From positions 1 through 33,619 of IMG/VR virus record IMGVR_UViG_3300034061_004968: a DNA stretch of 33,619 nt; one strand, given 5' to 3'. The translations under genes and the position numbers were made by a program. Source of the DNA: a virus. Below are positions 29,601 through 33,619 of this stretch, in pieces (the first letter of the stretch is position 1; each line of letters opens with the position of its first letter). The notes below the pieces were generated by a model. It did no database searches, was not told where the DNA came from, and saw only the letters and a program-made list of their open reading frames with translations.

Positions 29601-30112
29601 ATAATTTCAGAGTCTATTTTGATTATTCCATTAGACTCTGGGAATCCATACGTGGATGATACATCAATAGTACTATCTACAAAATCAACATTGCTAGATA
29701 AAAAAGTTGAAGATGGTGTTTGTATTGCAAACTCCAAAACATCAGTAGTTGATGCTGTGGTTGTTAAAAATACTGACGTTCCATCTGTAGCAAAATAATC
29801 TACATTTCGATTTAACTTTACGCCATTTTTATATACAATAAGATTCTCAATAGAATAACCACCACTAACAATAAAATATGATTGTGGTGCTTGTGGTTTA
29901 ACAGTAACAGTTCTACTGAATAAAGATTCTGCTAGATTATCAATTTTCACATATTGATCTATATTCTGAAGAATATCTAAAGTTCCACTTTTTCCTTCTA
30001 ATGAATTATAGTATTCTTTTAAAAATTCACTTACGAGAGGATATTCTTCCTGCACAAAATCTGGAAGCTGATCTTGTACAATTGAACTGATTTTAACTCT
30101 TGTATTTGTCAT
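17624..30112 (-). CDS. gp7: Giant gp7-like baseplate wedge protein, 4162 aa
   Basis: It starts 1 nt after gp6. The first ~380 residues align in pattern with the C-terminal third of T4 gp7. E-Y-P-L-V-S-E-F-L-K-E-Y-Y (23-35) has a T4 equivalent. A-R-D-F-Y-S-S-K-G-T-D-D-S-Y-K-I-L-F-K (about 257-280) matches T4's S-Y-D-F-Y-S-T-K-G-I-E-A-S-Y-K-F-L-F-K. L-E-N-K-T-L-Y matches the following L-V-G-Q-T-I-Y. T4 gp7 is 1032 aa; here about 3,700 residues of repeated beta modules follow: GG-x-GY repeats, HGY-x-TG repeats and 'E-I ... RG' modules. A YHYH-type domain lies at about 1265-1425 (G-W-A-Y-D-G-N-P-I-Y-G-P-Y-G, N-G-R-F-C-V-T-P-E-F-P-N-G). The end contains G-E-F-S-W-G-K-I. One open frame, no stops. 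gp7 is the wedge scaffold in T4, and the order gp6-gp7-gp8 agrees. Confidence 0.85.
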   Translation of the reverse strand: MTNTRVKISSIVQDQLPDFVQEEYPLVSEFLKEYYNSLEGKSGTLDILQNIDQYVKIDNLAESLFSRTVTVKPQAPQSYFIVSGGYSIENLIVYKNGVKLNRNVDYFATDGTSVFLTTTASTTDVLEFAIQTPSSTFLSSNVDFVDSTIDVSSTYGFPESNGIIKIDSEIILYKNKTTTSFVDCTRGFSGITSYRSENNPDQLVFSTSGISTHSSNAKVENLSSLFLKEFLTKIKRQLIPGFENREFTEGLNEKTFIKQARDFYSSKGTDDSYKILFKSLFGETVDVIKPRDFLLRPSDAQYRITRDLVVESISGDPMDLENKTLYQDASVDNFFPKSYGTITKIEKIVRQNKTYYVLSLDSDYNKDLLVDGSVYGSFSIHPSTKLTTQSSLSSTLLDVDSTIGFPPNGKLLLNVNGVDYTFDYTSKNLTQFNLTSPCNLIIPSGTDLKLNDVYAYANTGNTTIKVRITGVLSDISFPDLNYLMSKGDPIKTVTLGYEASGKLANNWIFNISNKYNLKEVNGPNSSNTTLNLFSYELITYDAHNINLGDSITLISSSNVKSSYKVAKINNANSISVEGPKIDNINLKYSIERNIKKPSFTNFTALNEYIPNVQNVYLKDENNIYVASNCIPDYLGENIDIKSTDIVFSGTFNGETLDLSSGNPNNLHGLYTGDSVIYVKNSFEVENSLNILSKTYYVKKIDETKIKLANSRSDLYNNKFVSVSGSVVNNTFKKVKFEVFNLLPQSYIKNITTPKPKSINDNLDTPIGPVGLLVNGVEAYSYKSEDKIYYGGIQNIEVLDGGEDYDIINPPSISIEDTNGYNATALVHVEGSLERIDVVDGGFDYLDEPIITITGGNGLGAYAKPNLTTFKHQVSFNSIESAGLVNLTNDTLGFSSYHKFRDYERVVYLTEGQTSVGGITTNAQYYVNVQDAFNVKLHKTLDDAVSGINTINLTSYGVGVHLFESFSPKRKISSVSVLNRGFGYKNKKIVCTSSGINTAYNSIDIPNHGYNTGEVIVYNPTGTVVGGLSSGTSYFVTKVNEDQFKLSQVGIATTNRDFYFKTNQYVNLTSIGSSLHTFNYPEIVVSVSGRIGVSTLTNQNFNAILQPVFRGSITNVFVSNFGVGYGSSEIINYERQPKVTLGIGSEAQLSAIVNNGKIKQVLVLNGGSNYTSAPTINTLGIGTAAILTPVIGGGKIVDVKIVNGGVGFSTAGTLLEVVSSGRNFKSYCKVKSWTINKVEKHLITNSISDDDGIIDISPFTMIGAQYCHLYAPRKLRRSVFGIDYVKGNQTFVPDLTLSGNREVVSNVHSPIIGWAYDGNPIYGPYGYSNPSGGNVREMISGYVSQISSERPDPVSQLGQKIYPEGFFVEDYQFNNSGDLDEHNGRFCVTPEFPNGIYAYFATINNGSTETTGVFKNYKKPVFPYLIGNTFKSSPNQFNYTRVTQDSFDFVTENLIRNTTPYKFTSKNSEYEFVLNPTKIKESSSRIKSILTGGINDIGITTGGNDYKVGDNIVFNNLKTNGSNAYAQVSYVKGKEVKTVSFASTFSPNVEFYPIDNVGKYIGFCSTPHSLINNDIISISGINTLSKLFDRFYQVGVRTDTLSLLNTVGTTTATGIITYFNVNGSLNYPSIRENDVYLIENEKVKVLSVDTPSSRIKVLRAYDSTVGSSHTASTVLYEQTRKFTFDSPGTTNVVFNLNKEFYFSPAESLAIGSSSGVGIGHTLNFSNPGSGVTSIFIPTKTIYLPSHSLNTGEKLIYSSNGDSPISVSNDGITSFQLVDNQYVYVAKVSDDLIGISTNKVGLGSTGSFVGINSNVVFSTLYFTSVGSGLNHSFKTDYDNVLIGEFNRNTVTVSTATTHGLKNNDIVYFESLPGITTTVVIKYNDNNRRLIVNPKNFVSGDIDIANNTILVANHGYFTGQKVIYNSISGVGGGLTNDEIYYVVKFNKDKIKLSSTYYNAIKDIPETIDFTSTFDGSISLVNPIISIIPNQIVNFDLSDKSLSFAKGSVLYPAFDFKLYTNSNLTEEFVKAEDSSMFDVVRIGKVGVDSTSYVRLSTSNINFDLYYALIPINLTDNYAVKKEIINDNENILDNNKLSLTRSFYTGNYTISGVGQTTFKFNILGYPESLSYTNADGDFQYYTNSRNVSGTIQRIELKSSGSYYETSPGVTTVFSKNGKNAILDPITISIGNINNVEIEDIGFEYPSDITLRPSAKLPQVLKINPLSIFKSVGVSSVGVNYTISPTLVVIDGYTNKIVSDVDLSYDIKTKTVSIVRNTEGINSVTPIIIPTNNSNGVPISNITFNSVTKNVTVQLGVNYSFGQVFPFNVGDKVLIESTSVGSATTSKGYNSKNYNYKLFTLTSVNPQYGASGATIVYNLSDYLTGSESPGSFDSENSAGIVVPEKYFPIFNTLLEKGRFIVGEKVKSDSFMGTVLNWNEYTEQLKISTTNSFQINSQIIGETSKAKGSIVEVEDVNAIYTVGSSSIVRKGWNRETGFLNNQFQVTSDNNYYQNFSYSIKSKVDYETWNESIGNLNHTTGFKKFGDLTIESIDSQFVGIATSQNDGDFSAVSDLVREIDLNCVNDFDLAREKTIEIDSIYYSKEIIFNSVSLQDELQSIGNKVLMIDDISDQFSNLPGINNYANADTFRLADFRFKKYITFVRDKRFTGLRQISLVSILQDGLESYISEYSKVETGGDLGSFDFSIFGSEGTLKFFPSSYFINDYDVSVMSYGIYKNSLGVGNTSLGNLVELKSSTAIVPSGTTSQTTIVSIASTHRASKILVQFEPSDGKYFQFDEITLLNDGTNVHILEYGKLSNLNRVKYIGDGIGTYTAYISGSNINLDFIPNVGLGITYTVNTLRVSLANTSGSGITTGSITFNTGDIRSNYVAISSSPTPSQTVISNYSQDYSSAYYLVMVEDTANNSYQSSEIVVIDDETNAYAVEFGSLETISGLGTIGAGVGSTGTNLYFTPNPNISVNVKVYQHSMRIVDSGNSLEFYGFTNASLDSSYSEYQGTLNKVKKSFDLKNKQNPIFQRVFDASNNLIVNVADNLVKIPNHFYVTGEELIYNSGNGSPIGIATTTISGIGVTDKLPSSVYAVKLNDLNIRFASSVEDALKSIPQTLTITSVGIGTTHFLTAKKQNSKCLIAIDNHIQSPIVSTLTSVSLAKTSNFNEINLTLSGISSIYGGDLLKINNEIVKVNVVGFGSTNVFLVDRGWMGTTPENHSIGSTVTKVTGNYNIIDNTIHFVEAPYGNSPIGTMTNRPDDRDYTGITTHSTFSGRVFLRSGVENESYEPYSRNYIFDGLSERFTGINTEFILKSNKSDVIGVSTGSIILLINNIFQEPQRLGTITIPGNYKMSENSGITTLSFIGNISSTSYDINTSSIPRGGVIVSVASTQGFGYQPLISAGGTSIVSVAGTISLISIGSTGSGYRGASKYEIITQTSVAIAAGSTIIPIDNQNGVFAKLQHSSLNKLGIGSAFQDVTIVGSGSTYVLIGSGSTSSQAIEAGTSVLITLDSPTTGIVNVGVKTSSVSGTLNYQFVGFTTVSSGRISKDVIITNPGSGYTSSNPPIVIIDSPENYYNIPLVYSSGTSGIGTGATVNIVVGQGSSVIDFEIKNTGFAYKTSDVLTVQTGGLIGIPTDSSKPFRKFELTIDEVFSDLFSSWSVGDFQVIDKIENLFNGKRRTFPIKINGVQTTIRSRAGSNIDIQSVLLIFVNDILQVPGDGYLFNGGSTITFPEAPKEGDTCKILFYKGTEQVDVVFVDILESLKIGDDIRLNDDRFFLKEEERLVTQVISSDSIETNPYSGVGLTLDETLSRPLIWCRQTEDKIISGQEVGKSRELYEPFIHPTTNIIRTVGIASTEIFVQSVKVFFDDLRENSTIPFKTKITITSQDNLVGASATAIVSAAGTISSLSLNNGGLGFTTAPSVVIAKTVGVVTTATATASITSGIVTSFTITNPGSGYTTNNPPQVLIEYPSLKQEKIEEVTYEGDFGTIVGISTTSVGIASTAIVFDLFIPTDSYLRNPNINVGIATTGISGIKTDYYFTVFNSNIGFGITSLDSSLSVVGVGTTCLDNIYKVASVSIAQTSVPGIGVTNVSRVVVSVLSYNGLSGTGYSGFYGEFSWGKINTPVRKKPLNFVSYNTGISGILTSPMIQRLNPLRYVGYSTSV
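25845..26325 (-). other. YHYH-type domain within the giant gp7-like protein
   Basis: Codes residues about 1265-1425. G1312-W-A-Y-D-G-N-P-I-Y-G-P-Y-G-Y, then G-D-L-D-E-H-N-G-R-F-C-V-T-P-E-F-P-N-G-I-Y-A-Y-F, then F-P-Y-L-I-G match the order of motifs in the YHYH family. The namesake Y-H-Y-H string is not evident; the nearest is Y1265-C-H-L-Y. The domain function is unknown to me. Confidence 0.75.
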
Positions 30113-30113
30113 C

Positions 30114-32027
30114 TTATTCTCTTATAATTGAACCATTACTGTAACTTGTTGTTTTTGTGTATGTCGAACCAGAAGGATCATCTCCCGAAGCAATTTTATC
30201 CGATAAAACATTTAATGTAACATCATTAATACTTAAATTCAAATACAAATCTTGTAGACCAATTACATCATTAGATTCTGGAATTGCGGAAATTTGTATA
30301 ATTGATTCGCCGCCATCAGACTTGGATGTTGAAATAATATTAATCGCATCTAAATTGACTTCACCTTTTTGATAATTTATAGTACCTGCATTTGAATTAA
30401 TTATTCTATAACGATCAATAGAATCTAATCTAAAAATAACAATAGTACCAGTTATTTTATCTAGATTTGGAACATCTGCCATATAAACAGTTTCCGCAAC
30501 TCCCGGTACAGTAAATCCAGATGATTTAATATTAAATCCAAGGATGTCTTTTATGTGAAATTGGTTTCCAAAACAGATTTCATACGTTGCTGAACTATTT
30601 AACACCGGTCTTAAATCACGTCTCATTTGAACTGTAGTAATATTTGACGTTATTGATTCGTGACTGTCATCAATAATTTTCAAAAACTTACTATATTTAA
30701 ATCTTGCTCCGTACTTATTTAATTCAGAAGAATTTATGTATTTTTTAATATTATTATATACTATATTTGTAATATATTCTGACGAAGGTGCGTCATTATT
30801 GTTATAATAAATTGTACTATTAATCTCCAAAGAAAGATATTTAAGGTCCAATATTTCGGGAATAATTCCGGCAACAGAATATTTTCTGAGTTTTTCTTTT
30901 ATATTATCTTTAATATTATTCGATACAAAAAAACCACCTTCCGGTTTAATTGTAATAAAAACCTTTCCGTATTGAGGTGGGTCTAAATCTTCTCCGCCAA
31001 ATACAGAAACCGACTCTGCCTCTGGATATATTTGGGGAATGATTGCTTCATAGTCACTAGAAGTTACAGCTCTATTTTGTGCAGCATAAATTCTAGTTGC
31101 ATATTTTTTGATAGAATCTATGGATTCTATCTCCTTACCTCCATTTGATGCAATATTTGCTGTTATAAGTGAAATTCCGCTAGTAACATCAAAATTATTA
31201 TTATCCACAATAGTACCATTAAAAACAAAAGAAGAAACTCCATTTGCAGATTCTCCATTTGTTATGATATAAGAGATATCAACAATATTTTCGTTGATTA
31301 ACTTTTTCCCAAAAATACCATCACCAAATAATAGTTCATATCTCTGATCTTCAATTTCTTGAATAAAGAAAATTCTTGATTCTGAATTTATATCTAAGAT
31401 ATTATTTGATTGAATGTATTTTTTTCTTGGTCCAAGAGATCCATCTCTAACTTCAACACGAATAAGAGAAGAGTCTACATTTGAATTATTTAAAATAAAT
31501 TTTTGATTCGGATTTAATGAGTTGACCGTGTATGTTTCTGTAATATAAGTTCCTTCATAGATATTGATATTGCTAAAATCGGCAATTCCATTAAGGACTG
31601 GAACAGTAATATCATCTGGAATGGAATAAACGTAACTTATTCCATTAAAAGATCCGGATGTTGTGGATACAATACCTTTTTTTAGGGTTAATGTTAGGGG
31701 TTTTTGTGGAGAAGTTGCTACAGAAGTATCTACAAAGAACGAAACATTTGCTTTTGATGCCGTTCTAGATCTTGGTGTGTATCCAATGCTTCTTGCAATT
31801 GAAACAACATTTTCTCTAAGAGTAGCACTATCAATAAAAACCTCATTGCTAACCATATTAGCATTGTATGAGGAAATATATGTGTTATATGCTAGAACAT
31901 CTAAAATTACTGAAAGGTTTGAACCTTCAAAATCGTAGTCAGTAAAATTTGAGTTCGATCTTAGATAATCTCTAATCGAAGTTTTAATTTGGTCGAAATC
32001 TAGGTTCGTAAAATTAACTAGTGCCAT
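30114..32027 (-). CDS. gp6: Baseplate wedge protein gp6-like
   Basis: A 637-aa protein, close to T4 gp6 (660 aa). The N-terminus has F-D-Q-I-K-T-S-I-R-D-Y-L-R, then F-E-G-S-N-L-S-V-I-L-D-V-L-A-Y-N-T and I-A-R-S-I-G-Y-T-P-R-S-R, the typical start of gp6/baseplate J-like proteins. The middle contains Y-E-L-L-F-G-D-G-I-F-G-K and S-S-D-Y-E-A-I-I-P-Q-I-Y-P, also typical of the family. In T4, gp6 dimers form the inner ring that links the wedges. Its ATG shares one base with the gp25 stop (TAATG), and the giant gp7-like gene starts 1 nt after it, so gp25-gp6-gp7 is a tightly coupled block. No repeat insertion is seen. Confidence 0.93.
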   Translation of the reverse strand: MALVNFTNLDFDQIKTSIRDYLRSNSNFTDYDFEGSNLSVILDVLAYNTYISSYNANMVSNEVFIDSATLRENVVSIARSIGYTPRSRTASKANVSFFVDTSVATSPQKPLTLTLKKGIVSTTSGSFNGISYVYSIPDDITVPVLNGIADFSNINIYEGTYITETYTVNSLNPNQKFILNNSNVDSSLIRVEVRDGSLGPRKKYIQSNNILDINSESRIFFIQEIEDQRYELLFGDGIFGKKLINENIVDISYIITNGESANGVSSFVFNGTIVDNNNFDVTSGISLITANIASNGGKEIESIDSIKKYATRIYAAQNRAVTSSDYEAIIPQIYPEAESVSVFGGEDLDPPQYGKVFITIKPEGGFFVSNNIKDNIKEKLRKYSVAGIIPEILDLKYLSLEINSTIYYNNNDAPSSEYITNIVYNNIKKYINSSELNKYGARFKYSKFLKIIDDSHESITSNITTVQMRRDLRPVLNSSATYEICFGNQFHIKDILGFNIKSSGFTVPGVAETVYMADVPNLDKITGTIVIFRLDSIDRYRIINSNAGTINYQKGEVNLDAINIISTSKSDGGESIIQISAIPESNDVIGLQDLYLNLSINDVTLNVLSDKIASGDDPSGSTYTKTTSYSNGSIIRE

Positions 32028-32428
32028 TATCGTGTTGGTTGTAATGCAAATGTTAACTGTTGGGGTAATACATCAACACCAACTATGTAATAACTAACAT
32101 TCACGCTAAATTCGTAATCATCATAATTTGGGGTGACTACAACATCAATTAATTCAACTCTTGGTTCATAATTTTCAATAGTGTTTTTGATTTCATCACG
32201 AAGTATGGATGCACTAATGTCATCGATATTTTCAAAAAGAGACTGATTTACCTTGGATCCAAGATTTTGGTTAAAAAATCTTTCTCCTGGTTGAGTCAAA
32301 ACTAGATTACGTATTGAACGTGCAATTGCAGTCTCATTTTTGATCGCAATCAAATCATAATTCAGGGGATTAACCTGAAAGGATAAACTAATATCTTTAA
32401 ATGCTTTGCTTATCCTTTCAGAAGGCAT
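32027..32428 (-). CDS. gp25: Baseplate wedge/sheath-initiator protein gp25-like
   Basis: 133 aa, against 132 in T4. It belongs to the gp25/W family: A-I-A-R-S-I-R-N-L-V-L-T-Q-P-G-E-R (34-50), then N-Q-N-L-G-S, and the core E-P-R motif in Y-E-P-R-V-E-L (around residue 88). In contractile systems this motif ties the sheath-initiating strand to the baseplate. The protein is small and soluble, with no signal peptide. It is the first gene of the gp25-gp6-gp7 block. A weak late-type box lies 31 nt before the ATG and no Shine-Dalgarno sequence is visible. Confidence 0.94.
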   Translation of the reverse strand: MPSERISKAFKDISLSFQVNPLNYDLIAIKNETAIARSIRNLVLTQPGERFFNQNLGSKVNQSLFENIDDISASILRDEIKNTIENYEPRVELIDVVVTPNYDDYEFSVNVSYYIVGVDVLPQQLTFALQPTR

Positions 32429-32458
32429 AGAAATTGATAAAATTTTAATATTCTATCT

Positions 32459-32466
32459 TATTTATT
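32459..32466 (-). promoter_or_regulatory. Possible late promoter box (AATAAATA)
   Basis: AATAAATA on the minus strand, just past the stop of the 53-aa gene and 31 nt before the gp25 ATG. It fits NATAAATA, in A+T-rich surroundings. Confidence 0.5.
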
Positions 32467-32626
32467 ATCGATTTTTTGATTCATAAAGGGGTTCTGTTCC
32501 ATATTCCCAATCATCGTAGTCTTCATCATTACGAATTTTTTCATGAATTTCATTTTGATGATAAAAATCGTGTTTTTTGGGGTTCAAATCGTCATTTGCG
32601 ATTTCTCTAAGCATTTTTTGGTTCAT
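32465..32626 (-). CDS. Small acidic protein, 53 aa, unknown function
   Basis: A 53-codon frame starting M-N-Q-K-M-L-R-E-I-A-N-D-D-L and ending L-Y-E-S-K-N-R, followed by two stop codons. It is strongly charged, with an acidic D-E-D-Y-D-D-W-E-Y stretch. An AGGAG ribosome site lies about 6 nt before the ATG, directly after a small inverted repeat (CTGATT/AATCAG). It lies in the gap between the 213-aa gene and gp25. No family recognised. The good ribosome site and clean fit in the gap support it. Confidence 0.72.
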   Translation of the reverse strand: MNQKMLREIANDDLNPKKHDFYHQNEIHEKIRNDEDYDDWEYGTEPLYESKNR

Positions 32627-32658
32627 TTTTGCTCCTGATTATTAAAAATCAGAACTTT

Positions 32659-33300
32659 TTACGGGGTTGCTATCCCGATATTTGTAATTTCGTACATAAA
32701 ATCGTCAGATGTTTCAATTTTGCGACGATTTTCTACGGAATATTCAGTTAGATCAATCTCATAACCTGGATTTTTGGTAATTCTATTCTTTGTCCATGCA
32801 TCATCGTACCATAAAATCTTATTATTTGGATATGCATAGAAATTTCCGTTGTCCATTTTGAAGAAATGAGCACATTTATGCTCTGGAGTCTCACTAAAGT
32901 TTGTATTCAGAGTAGATTTTGACTCCCATGACCAATCAAGAGTGAATAGATAGGTTCCTTCATTCTTTTCTCCACGATAGTTAATCAGTTCAGCACGTAA
33001 GTTAGACAACCTTGAACGAACTTGAACATCAATATAAGGAGAAAAACAATCCCACCACATACATTCTTCTAATTGAGGAACTGGTGCATCAGGTTTCCAA
33101 CAAAATGCATGAATAGGTCTACGAGTCCAGTTGACTCCATTCTCTAGAAACGCCTCAAAGAGGGGTACACGCTTCTCTAAGGACGCTACAGAGTGTACGT
33201 CACATAAAGTTACCTCGCCATGACCTTTTTTATGATTATAAAGAAACTCATTACGAATGTAACAAGTAATTGTCGGAAGATTATGATTTAGATATGCCAT
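32659..33300 (-). CDS. Conserved-type phage hypothetical protein, 213 aa
   Basis: I take the ATG at 33300 (M-A-Y-L-N-H-N-L-P). A TTG at 33312 is in frame, but it sits just behind the T-run of a terminator. The protein is tryptophan-rich (M-W-W-D-C, T-L-D-W-S-W-E-S, L-W-Y-D-D-A-W) and aromatic overall, with several Cys and no repeats, membrane segments or signal peptide. It looks like a compact globular protein. I recall similar proteins only as unnamed cyanophage genes. No Shine-Dalgarno sequence is visible. With a terminator just upstream, it needs read-through or its own promoter. Function unknown. Confidence 0.82.
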   Translation of the reverse strand: MAYLNHNLPTITCYIRNEFLYNHKKGHGEVTLCDVHSVASLEKRVPLFEAFLENGVNWTRRPIHAFCWKPDAPVPQLEECMWWDCFSPYIDVQVRSRLSNLRAELINYRGEKNEGTYLFTLDWSWESKSTLNTNFSETPEHKCAHFFKMDNGNFYAYPNNKILWYDDAWTKNRITKNPGYEIDLTEYSVENRRKIETSDDFMYEITNIGIATP

Positions 33301-33309
33301 ATTAAGATA

Positions 33310-33335
33310 CAAAAAAAGCAGGAGTAAATCCTGCT
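33310..33335 (-). terminator. Rho-independent terminator
   Basis: On the minus strand, AGCAGGA, a 5-nt loop and TCCTGCT form a perfect 7-bp stem, followed at once by a run of T. It lies 10 nt after the stop of the 47-aa gene and ends about 10 nt before the next ATG. Confidence 0.88.
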
Positions 33336-33336
33336 C

Positions 33337-33344
33337 TATCTATA
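33337..33344 (-). promoter_or_regulatory. Possible weak late box (TATAGATA) next to the terminator
   Basis: TATAGATA on the minus strand, one mismatch from TATAAATA, directly before the terminator stem. A transcript starting about 6 nt downstream would lack much of the 5' stem arm and so might escape termination into the 213-aa gene. This is weak evidence. Confidence 0.25.
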
Positions 33345-33488
33345 TTATTTTCCTTGACCTCGATACTTTTTCTTACGTCCATTACGAGAGGTTGCACTTA
33401 GCAATGTACGAGGAGAACGTCCTTGACGAGTTTTCTTAGGTGCTCCTGCTTCGAAAATAGTCTTATTAGATCCGCCGCCTTTAGCCAT
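33345..33488 (-). CDS. Small basic protein, 47 aa
   Basis: A 47-aa, very basic protein starting M-A-K-G-G-G-S-N-K-T-I-F-E-A-G-A-P and ending N-G-R-K-K-K-Y-R-G-Q-G-K. A strong GGAGGA ribosome site lies 8 nt before the ATG, inside the upstream gene, whose stop overlaps this start by 8 nt (ATGGCTAA). A terminator follows. I recall it as a recurrent small gene of T4-like cyanophages with no assigned function. Its net positive charge would suit nucleic-acid or ribosome binding, but that is speculation. Confidence 0.88.
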   Translation of the reverse strand: MAKGGGSNKTIFEAGAPKKTRQGRSPRTLLSATSRNGRKKKYRGQGK

Positions 33489-33619
33489 TTGTAATTTCCT
33501 CCATTTCAATTAGATTAGGATCAATATCTTCTCCCGAGTAAAAACGCTCTGAGAGATCTTGAAGAATCTCAGCACAGTCTTCTGCACTGAGATCTTTATA
33601 AATTGTACGACCTTTATAA
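33481..33619 (-). CDS. C-terminal end of an unidentified gene, partial
   Basis: An open frame from the window edge to a stop at 33481, giving 45 residues (Y-K-G-R-T-I-Y-K-D-L ... I-E-M-E-E-I-T-N-G). It is acidic and helical (A-E-D-C-A-E-I-L-Q-D-L-S-E-R-F-Y). Its end overlaps the 47-aa gene by 8 nt and contains that gene's ribosome site, so the two are translationally coupled. Start lies outside the window; no family assigned. Confidence 0.75.
   Translation of the reverse strand, partial: YKGRTIYKDLSAEDCAEILQDLSERFYSGEDIDPNLIEMEEITNG

Noticed and set aside
32629-32650. CTGATT/AATCAG inverted repeat as a terminator
   Set aside because: The stem is short and A+T-rich and no T-run follows it. 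It lies next to the 53-aa gene's ribosome site and may only affect its access.
33301-33312. TTG start extending the 213-aa protein by four residues
   Set aside because: The extension lies directly behind the T-run of a terminator and the ATG at 33300 gives a natural start.

Overview
The window looks like part of the late structural and packaging region of a T4-like myovirus, most likely a marine cyanophage. The DNA is very A+T-rich. Every gene I can support lies on the minus strand, so transcription runs from position 33619 down to 1. Order and content follow the T4 late cluster: gp25, gp6, a gp7-like giant, gp8, two large baseplate/fibre-type proteins, two small proteins, gp13, gp14, gp15, gp16, a mosaic protein, then the large terminase gp17. 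Family calls rest on my reading of the proteins and remembered family patterns; no database search was run. I saw no tRNA, rRNA, CRISPR array, insertion sequence or integrase.

Layout in the direction of transcription. 33619-32465 holds four small genes (one cut by the window edge) and a rho-independent terminator. 32428-17624 holds baseplate wedge genes gp25 and gp6 and a 4162-residue protein whose N-terminus resembles the C-terminal part of T4 gp7. 17591-16035 is gp8. 16028-7798 holds a 1894-aa DUF4815-type protein and an 833-aa partner. 7796-7403 holds two small genes. 7379-4113 holds neck and tail-terminator genes gp13, gp14 and gp15. 4116-3685 is the small terminase gp16. 3658-1751 is a lysine-rich mosaic protein of unknown function. 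T4-type late promoter boxes (NATAAATA) sit in most of the short gaps and several of the genes behind them have no obvious Shine-Dalgarno sequence.

The most interesting part is the left end. The large terminase gene is broken. Its ATPase half (1733-852) ends in a 29-residue intein N-fragment starting with Cys265. A free-standing GIY-YIG endonuclease gene (823-254) follows, behind its own perfect TATAAATA box. Then a new ORF (261 to beyond 1) encodes the rest of a HINT domain. This is an atypically split, trans-splicing intein with the break very early in the intein, of the kind described as AceL-TerL, here with a homing endonuclease in the gap. The nuclease half of the terminase should lie to the left of the window.

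A second theme is repeated small beta-type modules. GG-x-GY-T-x-x-P repeats, HGY-x-TG repeats, an 'E-I-x-Y ... RG' module and 'SGA' modules are inserted or appended in gp14, gp15, gp8, the DUF4815 protein, the 833-aa protein and the giant gp7-like protein. These appear to have swollen this phage's neck and baseplate proteins well beyond T4 sizes.
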